This document shows, piece by piece, positions 50,535 through 58,900 of a stretch of 64,000 nucleotides of DNA (within the stretch, counting starts at the first letter, position 1; every line of letters begins with the position of its first letter). The DNA is from Streptomyces canus 299MFChir4.1 (GTDB lineage: Bacteria > Actinomycetota > Actinomycetes > Streptomycetales > Streptomycetaceae). Both the position numbers and the translations under genes were made by a program. Location: contig NZ_KB911619.1 of NCBI RefSeq assembly GCF_000383615.1, forward strand, positions 1 through 64,000, written 5' to 3'. Below the pieces are notes generated by a model. That model was not told the origin of the DNA. It searched no databases and saw only the letters and a list, made by a program, of their open reading frames with translations.

Positions 50535-50719
50535 GGTGTACTGGCGCCGCCCCGAAGGCCGGGTGGGAGGTGGGCCATGAGTGCGCAACAGCCGCAATGC
50601 TGGAGAGGGCACGCGTGGATCTCTCCGAGGAGATCGCACAGGAACGGGTCCTGGACGCCGCCCGGAAGTCCGCCTGGGAGGCTGTGGTCGCCCTGCCGCA
50701 ACTGTTCATCGCCGTATGA
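50531..50719 (+). CDS. small hypothetical protein (62 residues)
   Basis: A short ORF with a GTG start that overlaps the previous stop (GTGTGA) and a stop that overlaps the next possible start (ATGA). The protein contains LERARVDLSEEIAQERVLDA and ARKSAWEAVVALPQLFIAV, an amphipathic helix then a hydrophobic end. The overlaps on both sides suggest translational coupling in a small operon. Family not recognised. Confidence 0.45.
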   Translation: MRCTGAAPKAGWEVGHECATAAMLERARVDLSEEIAQERVLDAARKSAWEAVVALPQLFIAV

Positions 50720-51612
50720 CAGCCGGCCCCGCCCATACCGAGGCCAGCCCCCACCCATCACACGGGGCACCGTCACCGCATGGTCCCGCTGGCCACTCGT
50801 GTACCGAGAGCGGGATAGGAGGTGCCGGGACGTCGGGCTCTGTCAGTGGGGCCCTCTACGGTTCGGCCACGGGATATACGGCAGATGAACGTTTGGCGGC
50901 AGGTCCGGAAGAGAGCCGGTACTTGGAGGCGGTGTTCACACTGGGGGCGCAGGTGGGCACGCATGCCGAGGATCCGGCGAGACCCGTGTACGTCGTTGAG
51001 GTGATGGAGGTAAGCCCGATCCGGGTGCCGAGCGGCCGGCTCGTCGTCGCCTCACCCTGGCCGGATGATTCCGACTGGGAGTTGCCCACCCCGGCCGGCC
51101 GGGAACTGAAGGACCCGATCCCGCCTGGCGTTCACCGGGTGCAGGCCTCCTGGACGGAAGCGCCGTTCGAGTACAACGGCGAGCAGTTCGACGGCCGCGA
51201 GGAGGTCGCCATCCGCTTGCTTGTCAGCGATGCCCCAGTGGCCAGCTGGGAGGCGGCCCTCGGTGTCGGTGAGAGCATCGAGCAAATCGTCCACGGTGAG
51301 CGGCCGGGTTTCGACTCCGAGGAAAATATGGGGAGTTTCGCCGACGCCACCGCCTGGCCATCGCTGACCGAGCCATTCCGCCAGTTCTGGCTCGACCTCG
51401 ATGCGGGCAAGCAGGATGCATCCCGGGCCACCGAGTCTCTGGGCGAGTCGTTCGAGCGGGTGAGCGACGAAACTCTCGGAGCCGACCTCGTGACGTTCCC
51501 GACCGGAGGAGGGAGCGTTGTATGGCTGGGGCGCACGGAGACCGGGAGCATCGCCTCGATCGTCACGACTGGCCCGACCTTCTTCCATAACCGGCTGGTC
51601 ACAGCCGTGTGA
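50716..51612 (+). CDS. DUF4241-domain protein
   Basis: EVSPIRVPSGRLVVASPWPD, IPPGVHRVQASWTEAPFEYN, EEVAIRLLVSDAPVASWEAA, FDSENMGSFADA-type and SEPFRQFWLDLDAG-type motifs match the DUF4241 family, often found near immunity or SMI1-like proteins. The conserved part covers about the last 230 residues. Start uncertain: the ATG at 50716 overlaps the previous stop, but the first 70 residues look poorly conserved; a GGAGGT at 50818-50823 lacks a start codon at the right distance. Confidence 0.6.
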   Translation: MTAGPAHTEASPHPSHGAPSPHGPAGHSCTESGIGGAGTSGSVSGALYGSATGYTADERLAAGPEESRYLEAVFTLGAQVGTHAEDPARPVYVVEVMEVSPIRVPSGRLVVASPWPDDSDWELPTPAGRELKDPIPPGVHRVQASWTEAPFEYNGEQFDGREEVAIRLLVSDAPVASWEAALGVGESIEQIVHGERPGFDSEENMGSFADATAWPSLTEPFRQFWLDLDAGKQDASRATESLGESFERVSDETLGADLVTFPTGGGSVVWLGRTETGSIASIVTTGPTFFHNRLVTAV

Positions 51613-51858
51613 GCAAGGCCTGCCGGACGCGGTCGTAGCCCACCGGGCGCGGTGGGTCAGTGCGGGCGGGCACCCCATCCACAGGTCTTGACGATTACTC
51701 ATACTGCGGCCCTGACCGGCGCTCGGAGGGTTGACCTGCAAGGAGAATCCGCATGAAGTCGCTGATCTAGACAACGCATTGCCGATCGAGACGAGCCCGT
51801 GATCTGCCTAGGACCCCGTTCTGATGGCTCTGTCAGAGGTGCCGCGTAGATTCCGGTC

Positions 51859-52023
51859 ATGCCCGAGCCTTTGACTGAAGATCTCAGACAGTTGTTGAAC
51901 GACTTGCCGCCTGGCCGGCTGCTGGGGCCGTGTCTTGCTCCGCATCCGGTGGTGTGGGTGAGCGATGGACCGGTCATGGATACGGCCGACTGGTGGAAGC
52001 GTCAGCAGGGCTTCACGAAATAG
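51859..52023 (+). pseudogene. DUF4253-like N-terminal fragment
   Basis: A 54-residue frame: MPEPLTEDLRQLLNDLPPGR, LLGPCLAPHPVVWVSDGPVM and DTADWWKRQ, then a short tail to a stop at 52023. The LPPGR and VVWVSDGP parts resemble the beginning of DUF4253 proteins. The remainder is replaced from about 52005 by the end of the I36 inhibitor gene on the opposite strand. Confidence 0.4.
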
Positions 52024-52343
52024 ACGTCCGTCCAGTCGATGTAGTTAGCGTCAGGCGAGTTGATGACGCCCCAGATCTTGCCGCTACGGTCGTACAGAAA
52101 CGCCACGGTCCCCGGGGTCTGGTTGTTGTTGTAGGCGCCGGGGCCGTACAGGTTGATGCCCGACGTGATTCCGCACTTCCAATAATCGAAGCTGTTCCCG
52201 CGGCCGTCCTCGCCGCAGAAATGTCCGTACGCACACGGGATCGCGTCCGGCTTCGCCTCCGCAGCGGTGGCGAAACTGAGGCTCGAGCCGACGGCGAACA
52301 GTCCCGCAGCCGTCACACCGACGAGCCGTTTGTCGAGTTTCAT
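52002..52343 (-). CDS. peptidase inhibitor family I36 / crystallin-like secreted protein
   Basis: A 113-residue secreted protein. MKLDKRLVGVTAAGLFAVGS and LSFATAAEA form a signal peptide with an AEA-type cleavage site. The mature part CAYGHFCGEDGRGNSFDYWK has the Cys-rich, Gly/Phe-rich Greek-key pattern of SMI-like (I36) inhibitors, and ends VYFVKPC, so two disulphides are likely. It would inhibit metalloproteases or bind carbohydrate outside the cell. Its 3' end overlaps a truncated gene on the plus strand, so a deletion ended there, but this frame is complete. Confidence 0.75.
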   Translation of the reverse strand: MKLDKRLVGVTAAGLFAVGSSLSFATAAEAKPDAIPCAYGHFCGEDGRGNSFDYWKCGITSGINLYGPGAYNNNQTPGTVAFLYDRSGKIWGVINSPDANYIDWTDVYFVKPC

Positions 52344-52668
52344 GCAGCCGTCCCCCTCGATCGATCGCTGACCAACCTCTTCGGCAACGTAGTTCTGTCA
52401 GAAGGCAGACGCCAACAATTCGAGCTCCATCGAAATGTTCCCCGCAGCGGGATGTCCCGCCTCGGCCCGGGGCCCGTGGAGCAGCGCATATCGTGCAGAC
52501 AGACGTGGGGCCACGAGGCAGGGCGGCGTCGTTCTCGCGGTTGCCCCCGGTTGGTGAGGGGCGGGTGCCCTGTGGGCTTGGTGATGGGCTGCGCTGGGGC
52601 GGACGGAGGCGGGCACGGCTTCCGGCGATCATGAGGTGTCGAATCCCTGATCACCACAACGGAAGACC
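52344..52668. other. gap without a supported gene
   Basis: About 325 bases. The left part must hold the I36 promoter; the right part is probably the left end of the ISAs1 element. ORFs on both strands have no motifs. Confidence 0.35.
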
Positions 52669-53100
52669 GTGCCTACGCGTTCATCATCGCCCATTCCCGC
52701 CGGTCTGGGCCAACTCGGCGACGCCGCCTCGCTCTTACCCGCCGACCACGCCGGGCTCCTGGCCCGCCTGGCGGCTGTACCCGATCCGCACCGCGCCCGG
52801 GGCCGGCGTCATCCGCTGGCCTTCGTCCAGGCGCTGGCCTTCGTCCAGGCGCTGGCCTTCGTCCAGGCGCTGGCCTTCGTCCAGGCGCTGGCCGCCTGTG
52901 CGGTCCTGGCCAGATCCCGCTCTCTGGCCGCGATCGCAAGGTGGGCCGCCGACGCCCCGCCCGACCTGCTGGTTCGCCTCGGCGGGCCGTGCCGGGAACC
53001 GGACACCGGACCGGCTGCCCCCGCGGAGGCCACCATCCGGCGCGTCCTGCAGAGAGTCGACGGAGACGCGCTGGATGAGGCGGTCGACGCCGACCTGTCC
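52669..53100 (+). pseudogene. ISAs1-family transposase N-terminal fragment
   Basis: LARLAAVPDPHRARGRRHPL, then four copies of AFVQAL, AACAVLARSRSLAAIARWAA, DAPPDLLVRLGG, EATIRRVLQRVDGDALDEAV. This is the DDE_Tnp_1-associated N-terminal region of ISAs1 transposases, which normally has a single such hydrophobic segment before ACAVLAG. After about residue 145 it changes into an unrelated membrane sequence. The catalytic domain is missing. Confidence 0.75.
52816..52887. repeat. four tandem copies of an 18-bp unit in the ISAs1 fragment
   Basis: CTGGCCTTCGTCCAGGCG is repeated four times without change, encoding LAFVQA each time. A fifth partial copy (CTGGCCGCC) follows. The length is in frame, so it lengthens the protein by 18 residues. 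Identity of all copies suggests recent slippage. Confidence 0.85.
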
Positions 53101-53290
53101 CACGCGTCCTCTTACCTGGTCCTGTTCGCCTACTGCCTTCTCGCCACGAGCAGTCTGCTGGCGATGGAGGTCTACACGACGTTCGCCCCGGACTCGGCCA
53201 GGGTGCGCCTGGGCAGGCTGCGCACCTGGATCGAGAACCACCAGGAGCGGGCACTGGTGACCGTGGCCCTCGGGGTTTCCGGCCGGGCGA
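53100..53290 (+). pseudogene. possible GAP-family (LysE-like) membrane protein C-terminal fragment
   Basis: SYLVLFAYCLLATSSLLAME, FAPDSARVRLGRLRTWIENH and ALVTVALGVSG look like the last two membrane helices and the loop (LxxLRxWLxxH) of actinomycete GAP-family proteins. It is fused in frame to the ISAs1 fragment and converges with a TetR gene. Its own start is lost. Recognition is tentative. Confidence 0.35.
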
Positions 53291-53294
53291 GGGG

Positions 53295-53864
53295 TCAGTG
53301 CACGCCTGCGGTGTCGAGCAGGGTGGCCAGCGTGGGCGCGATGAGCCCGGTGAGGTTGTCGGCGTGGATGCCCGCGCGGGCGCTGGCGCCGTCGAAGACC
53401 AGGATGAGCTGACGGGCCAGCAGGTCCGGGTCGCTCGCGCCGCCCTGTTCGGCCTCGGCGCGGAAGAAGGCGGTCAGGTCCGCCTTGACCTGATGGGCGA
53501 CCAGGCTCGCGGGGTGGCTTTGGTCCTTGAGCTCGATCTGCACGGCCAGGTACCGGCAGCCCCGGAACTCGGGCACTCCTGCCTGGGCCGCGACCTGCTC
53601 GAAGACGTGCAGGATCCGCTCGCGGGGGGACCGGCCTTCGTCCGCCACGGGCAGCAAAGTGGCCGCGTAGGCGGAGGCGCGTTCCTCCAGGCTCGCCGCC
53701 AGCAGTTCGTCCTTGCTCTCGAAGAGCTGGTACATGGAGCGCTTCGAGACCCCCGCCGCCCTGCACAGCGCCTCGACGCCGATGTTGACGCCGTCCCGGT
53801 AGGTGAGGGTGGCCGCCGCCTCCAGCAGTCGCTCCCTGGGGGTCAGTTTCACTTCGGTGGTCAT
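53295..53864 (-). CDS. TetR-family regulator
   Basis: A 189-residue regulator. ERLLEAAATLTYRDGVNIGV, EALCRAAGVSKRSMYQLFES and KDELLAASLEERASAYAATL form the DNA-binding head; the ligand domain contains FRGCRYLAVQIELKDQSHPA. A perfect AAACCGATCGGTTT palindrome lies 33-46 bases upstream of the start, as expected for autoregulation. No intact divergent gene remains on the other side of it, so its former target was probably lost; the GAP-like fragment could be another former partner. Confidence 0.85.
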   Translation of the reverse strand: MTTEVKLTPRERLLEAAATLTYRDGVNIGVEALCRAAGVSKRSMYQLFESKDELLAASLEERASAYAATLLPVADEGRSPRERILHVFEQVAAQAGVPEFRGCRYLAVQIELKDQSHPASLVAHQVKADLTAFFRAEAEQGGASDPDLLARQLILVFDGASARAGIHADNLTGLIAPTLATLLDTAGVH

Positions 53865-53896
53865 ACAGCGAGGTTAACCCGGGGCGGAACAAAATA

Positions 53897-53910
53897 AAAC
53901 CGATCGGTTT
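53897..53910. promoter_or_regulatory. perfect palindrome AAACCGATCGGTTT, TetR operator
   Basis: A 14-base perfect palindrome in an AT-rich stretch (AAAATAAAACCG) just upstream of the TetR gene at 53295-53864. This kind of sequence is a common operator of TetR proteins. Confidence 0.7.
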
Positions 53911-54106
53911 CCATAGCTTGTGGCGACGTGGCTGTCCGAGCGGCCGCGCAGAAAGTGCCTTCTTGCTGGCGATGACAGAGACCTTGGACGGGCCCCGTCT
54001 TCCCAGCTCAGAAGGAACTTTCCCTTTCCTGATCAAGATCCGGACACCCCAACGCGCAGGCTGGTGGTTCGAGGCTCGGCGGACCGCTACTGCGCGGCGG
54101 GCGCGC

Positions 54107-55012
54107 TCACTCCGCCTGCACTGCTCCCGGGGCCCACTGCTCAAAGGTCGTCGTCTCGATGCCCAGCGCGTGGGCCATTTCCGGACGGGCCGGTGCCGGG
54201 TAGGTGTCCATCCGCCGCTGCGACTTCGCCAGTTCCGGCATGACCCCCCATTCGACAGCCTGCTCCGGGCTGCTAGGCAGCTCGATGGGCGTCGCCCGTA
54301 CGGAGTTGAGTATGTCGACCGCGCGGCGCATGGACAGTACGTCTCCCGCGAGTTCCAGCACGACCTCGTGGAAGCGCTGCGGATGCGCAACCGCCGCGAG
54401 CGTGGCCGTACCGATGTCCTGGACAGCGACCCATGGGCGTGCGACGTCAAGGTCGTTGACGACCGTCAGTCGGTTCGAGGTGAAACCCTCGAACCAGATC
54501 GACGGCTGTCTCAGGTTCTCCATGAAGCTGGAGGGCCGCAGGATGGTCCAGGTGGCGAAGCCCGCCTCGCGCACCACCCGCTCGGCCTCGATCTTGCTGC
54601 GCCAGTAGTGGGCCGGGAAGGCTCCCCAGCGTTCCGCGTCGAAGGCCTCAGGATCGTCGATGCCGGCACCCGACACCGAGGAGTGCACGATCTGCTCGAT
54701 CCCGGTCTCCCGGCTCACCGTCACCAGGTTGCGGGCACGTTGCACCTCGAAGCCGGCCATCAGGTTCGCGAAGTTCGCGGTCTCCATCGAGAACACCGCG
54801 GTCGCCCCGGCCGCCGCTTCCTTGAGGGATGCGGGATCGTCGAGGTCGCCGCGCACCAGAGTCGCTCCCGCCGCGGCCAGCCGGACAGCGGCCTCGGACG
54901 ACGGGTCCCGGACCAGCGCCCGGACCGGCCGCCCCGCGTCGAGCAGCGCGCGGGCGACCGCGCCCCCCTGGTTGCCGGTCGCCCCGGTCACCAACACCGG
55001 ATGGATTGTCAT
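54107..55012 (-). CDS. NmrA-family NAD(P)-binding protein
   Basis: A 301-residue Rossmann protein of the NmrA/atypical SDR group. PVLVTGATGNQGGAVARALL is the GATGxxG cofactor motif. VRALVRDPSSEAAVRLAAAG, LVRGDLDDPASLKEAAAGAT and HSSVSGAGIDDPEAFDAERW, then YWRSKIEAERVVREAG, follow. Such proteins are redox sensors or quinone/aldehyde reductases. AGGGAAG precedes the ATG at 55012. It diverges from a TetR gene, and two identical operators lie in the gap, so it is the TetR target. Confidence 0.85.
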   Translation of the reverse strand: MTIHPVLVTGATGNQGGAVARALLDAGRPVRALVRDPSSEAAVRLAAAGATLVRGDLDDPASLKEAAAGATAVFSMETANFANLMAGFEVQRARNLVTVSRETGIEQIVHSSVSGAGIDDPEAFDAERWGAFPAHYWRSKIEAERVVREAGFATWTILRPSSFMENLRQPSIWFEGFTSNRLTVVNDLDVARPWVAVQDIGTATLAAVAHPQRFHEVVLELAGDVLSMRRAVDILNSVRATPIELPSSPEQAVEWGVMPELAKSQRRMDTYPAPARPEMAHALGIETTTFEQWAPGAVQAE

Positions 55013-55034
55013 GGGTACTTCCCTCTCGCCAGCC

Positions 55035-55090
55035 AAACGGGGTGGCCCCCCGTTTGTGCTCGGAAATATATGGGGTGGCCCCCCGTTTGT
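55035..55090. promoter_or_regulatory. two identical 19-base operators, 33 bases apart
   Basis: GGGGTGGCCCCCCGTTTGT occurs at 55039-55057 and 55072-55090. The 33-base offset is three helical turns. The first copy is part of a longer dyad, arms AAACGGGG (55035-55042) and CCCCGTTT (55048-55055) around a 5-base spacer. Both are between the NmrA and TetR starts. Confidence 0.75.
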
Positions 55091-55114
55091 CGAGAGGAGG
55101 TTAGGATCGGCGCG

Positions 55115-55657
55115 ATGACAAGCCAGCAGATCCCACAGCGCGCCGACTGGCGGCGCAATCGCGAGCGCCTGCTCGCCGCTGCCGCCGAGGTCGTGGCGCG
55201 GGATGGTGCCTCCGCCTCACTGGAGGAGATCGCCCGGCGGGCCGGGCTCGGTTCGGCGACCTTGCACCGGCACTTCCGCTCCCGCGAGGCCTTGCTGACC
55301 GCGGTCTTCCATGAGGGTGTGGAGCGTCTGGCGGCACGCGGCCGGGAGCTCAACGAGACAGCGGGCGGCGGCCTGGCGGTCTGGCTGGAGGAGCTGACCC
55401 GCTACACCGCCACTACTCGCGGGCTGGCCGTCTCCCTGCGGCCCACCGTGGACGACAGCGGCTGCCACGGCATGTTGGCAGACGTCGCCGCCGAGCTGGC
55501 GGCAACCGCGGTGAGGGCCGGCCGACTGCGTCCCGAGATCACGGTCGACGACCTGCTCGCCCTGGCCAACGGCATTGCCATCCGAGCCGAGAACGACCCG
55601 GAGTTGGCCTCCCGCCTCCTGCGGATAGCCATCAGCGGAGTGGAACCACGGACATAG
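55115..55657 (+). CDS. TetR-family regulator (of the NmrA gene)
   Basis: A 180-residue regulator. RRNRERLLAAAAEVVARDGA, SASLEEIARRAGLGSATLHR, HFRSREALLTAVFHEGVERL form the DNA-binding head. The ligand domain LARNGIAIRAENDPELASRL-type tail is short. Family relatives control the adjacent oxidoreductase. ATG at 55115 is preceded by GAGGAGG at a long distance (about 14 bases) and by AGGAT; the upstream in-frame extension is not real. The double operator upstream indicates autoregulation with the divergent NmrA gene. Confidence 0.85.
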   Translation: MTSQQIPQRADWRRNRERLLAAAAEVVARDGASASLEEIARRAGLGSATLHRHFRSREALLTAVFHEGVERLAARGRELNETAGGGLAVWLEELTRYTATTRGLAVSLRPTVDDSGCHGMLADVAAELAATAVRAGRLRPEITVDDLLALANGIAIRAENDPELASRLLRIAISGVEPRT

Positions 55658-55924
55658 TCCCGGCTTCGTTGGCACGGCCCCGTAATGGCGATGACGGCAA
55701 GCCGTCAGGTCCACAGCCGACCGACTTCGAGTTCCATGGCGGCGCGTACGGACTCGCCCGGAGCCGCGGACCGCACTATGGCGACCTGGCCGCCACCGCC
55801 CGGTGAACCAACACCCGTGGGTGTGGCCTTTGTTGCTGCGGGGTACGTCAGACGAGGCCGCCGCCGGTGGCATCGGACAGTAGTCCAAGTGGCTTCTGGA
55901 GCGCTGAGACCTGAACATCGGGGG

Positions 55925-55979
55925 CCGGAAGGCCGGGGTGAGCCTGCCCCGTTCGGGAGCGTGTCACCCCGGCTTCCGG
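55925..55979. terminator. 16-bp hairpin with one bulge between TetR and S53 genes
   Basis: CCGGAAGGCCGGGGTGA (55925-55941) pairs with TCACCCCGGCTTCCGG (55964-55979), with a single bulged base. It lies 11 bases beyond the minus-strand stop of the S53 gene and could serve as its terminator. The region between the TetR stop and this hairpin (about 260 bases) holds nothing recognisable. Confidence 0.65.
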
Positions 55980-55989
55980 ATGGTCCCGC

Positions 55990-58900
55990 CTACTTTCTCT
56001 TGAGGGTGAAGTTCTTGGTGACGGTGGACTTCTTCTTGATCGTCACCGTCGCGACGGTCGGCTGGAAGCCGTCCTTGGCGGCGATGACGGTGAGCGGGTT
56101 GTTGCGGACATCGAGCCACAGGGCGTACCCGCCGGTGGCGTCCGTCGTCAGCGTGTAGCTCGTGGCCCAGGTGTCGATCTGGATCGTGGCCCCCGCGATC
56201 GGCGCGGTGCCGCCGCCGGCGGTGACTCCCAGCACCGTCCCGGTGATCTTGCCCCAGGTGCTGGGCGGGGCGACGTGCATCTCGACGGGGAGCCTGGGCA
56301 CGGAGTACGGAGTGTCGGTGCTGAAGGTCAGCTGGGCGGTGAAGGCTCCCGGTTGGGTCACCTCGGCCACGGAGGCGTCCAGGGTGATCGTCACCTTCGA
56401 GCTCTTGCCGGGCTGAAGAGTCAGCTGCTGCGCGCTCTCGTTCAACCAGCTGACCTCGCTCGACTCTCCCTGGTCGTAACCCGGCAGCACCTCCACGGTT
56501 GCTGCGGGGGTCGCCTGCGCGACGCCGCCACCGACCTTGAAGAAGCCCAGCCCGCCTCCACCGCGGTAGGTGGCGCGGTCGGCGTTGGGCAGGGCGGTCC
56601 AGGTGCCCGCCTTCGGGTCGAAGGAGAAGCCCTGGTTGGTGATGCTGTTCCCGGTCACACCACCCGCGGTGACGAGCAGACCGTTGGCGGAGGTGTACGC
56701 GGCGCCCCAGAGGGCGACCGGCAGGTCGGCGACCTGTGACCAGGCGTTGGCGGCGGGGTCGTAGACGTAGGAGTGCTTGATCTCGCTGTTGCCGTTGTAT
56801 CCGCCGGCGCAGTACAGCTCGCCGCCGATGCCGGCGCAGGAACTCCAGGAGATCTGCTCCGGGTAGGCGGCCAGCGTGGACCAGCTGTCGGCGGCCGGGT
56901 CGTAGACGGTGACATCCGTGGAGCCGCAGGAGGTCGTCCCGCAGCCGCCGACCACGTAGAGCTTGCCGTCGAGCACGGCGCTGCCGGAGCCCGCGTACGG
57001 CTTGGGCGAGGCGGCGCCGGTGGTCCAGGTGTCACTGCCCGGGTCGTAGATCTCCAGCTTGGAGTCGGGGTCGCCGCCGGGTCCCCAGCCGCCGACGGCG
57101 TAGAACTTGCCGCCGATGAAGCCGTGGGCGGGATCCTCCCGGGTGTCCGCCGCGCTGGCCAGCTTGGTCCAGGTACCGGCGACCGGATCGAGGGCGTACA
57201 TGTCCTTGGTGTCGGCGCTGCCGTCGAAGCCGAAGGCGGAGTAGATCTTCCCATCGTTGGTGGCGACAGCGTTGTCCATCACCTCGACCGGCAGGTCGGG
57301 GGCCGCCTGCCAGGCGTCACCGGCGGCTCCCGGAGCCACCTTGGCGGTGGTGCCCGCGGCGGCCTCTGCGGCCTTGCTCGACAGCGGGGTGTAGGTGCCC
57401 TTGACCAGTTTCAGCGGGGCGCCGCCCGCGGACTCGATGCTGAACCCGCCGGACTGTTCCCCCAGTTTGACGGTGGCGGCCGCCGTGCCGGTGTTCTTGA
57501 CCGTGAGGGTCTTGGTGGCCTGCTCGCCCCATCCGACCGACGCGGTGATGGAGGTCTTGTCCAGCGTCAGCTGCCCGGCGCCGAGTGCGAAGTCAGCGCC
57601 GACCGCGCTGTCGGCCCGCACCTTCACCGTCTTGTCGAGCCCGGTGTAGTGCGGCTTCGCCGCGGTGAAGCCGTGGCTGCCGAGGGAGGAGAACAGGGTG
57701 TAGATGCCGTCGCCCAGATCGGGGTCGTCGGGGGTCGCGAAGGTGACGGCGCTCTGCTTGCTGTCGTCCTTGTTCGTCACGGTGGCGCCGACCAGACCCG
57801 TGGAGGTGTTGGCATCCGTCACGGTGCCGGTGAGCAGACCGCCGGGGACGGACGCGACGTGGCGATCACCGATGAAAACGTTGTCGACTTTCCACCACCA
57901 GCCGAAGGAGCCGGTGAAGTGGAAGCGGAGTTGCACCGATGCCTTGCCGACGTAGTCGGTCAGCGGGAGTTCGACCTTCTGCGCACCGAAGGTGGTGCCG
58001 CTTGCGGACCAGAGCGTGGTCCAGGTCGCGCCGCCGTCGGTGGTCGCGTCGACGTCCGCGCTCTGGCCCCCGATGGCCCAGTAGTCGTTGGCGAAGGCGA
58101 TCTCGGGTGCGGAGTCGTCGGTGAAGTCGTATACGGGGCTGAGCAGTTGTGAGTCCTGGTGCACCCCGCCGCCGTAGTGGTCGCTGTCGACGATGGCGAA
58201 CCCGCCGTCGCCGCCGGTGGTGTTGGAGCGCGAGCCCGGGTCGTCGAAGGTCCAGCCGCCGGTCGTCCCGTCGGCGTTGACCACCTTCCAGCCCTTCGGG
58301 GCGGAGTCGGTCGAGTCGAACGGCTCGGTGGTGCCTTCGTCCCGTACCGAGTAGCCGGCAGGCACGGTGGCCGCCCACGGGTCGACCGGAACCGCGATGT
58401 TCAGACTCTGGTCGGAGGCCGCGACGGTGATCTTCTTGGTGGGCGAGGTGTAGCCGGGATAGGCGCTGACCACGTGCAGGGTGTAGTCGTGGCCCTGGGG
58501 CAGCTTCAGGTCGAAGGCACCGGTGAGCGGGTCGGTCCACACCGGGCCGCCGGGAACGCCGTCCGCGGTGATCTTGGCGTAGAGCGGCCAGCCGTGACCG
58601 GAGCCGTCGGTGACCTTGCCGGAGACCGTCCGCGTCGGGACCGGGGTGAGGGCGAAGTTCTTGGTGAGGGCGTCGCCGTCACCGAGGGACACGCCGGAGG
58701 CGGTGCCGGTGGTGTAGCCGTACGCTTCGACGCTGATGTCGTAGCTGCCTACCGGCAGGACGAGCGAGTAGGTCCCGTCGGCAGCGGTGTGCGCGGTGCC
58801 GCCGCCCTGGGTGGTGACGGTGGCTCCGGCCACCGGCTTGCCGGTGCTGTCGTCGGTGACGGTGCCGGAGAGCCTCCCGTGCGGGCCGCTTCGGAACGCG

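Noticed and set aside
51753..51770. A five-codon ORF (MKSLI) with a good GGAGA site
   Set aside because: Too short to support; it may be the start of a destroyed gene, but nothing readable follows the stop.
54045..54085. A GGTTCGAGGC sequence resembling a tRNA T-arm
   Set aside because: No acceptor stem, anticodon arm or CCA-side pairing can be formed around it.
53918..55114. In-frame 5' extension of the second TetR gene
   Set aside because: It runs antisense through the NmrA gene, which has a clear cofactor motif; the TetR start at 55115 fits the family.
56773..58152. Long Gly/Val/Asp-rich plus-strand ORFs over the S53 gene
   Set aside because: They mirror the S53 coding frame and show no ribosome site or domain.
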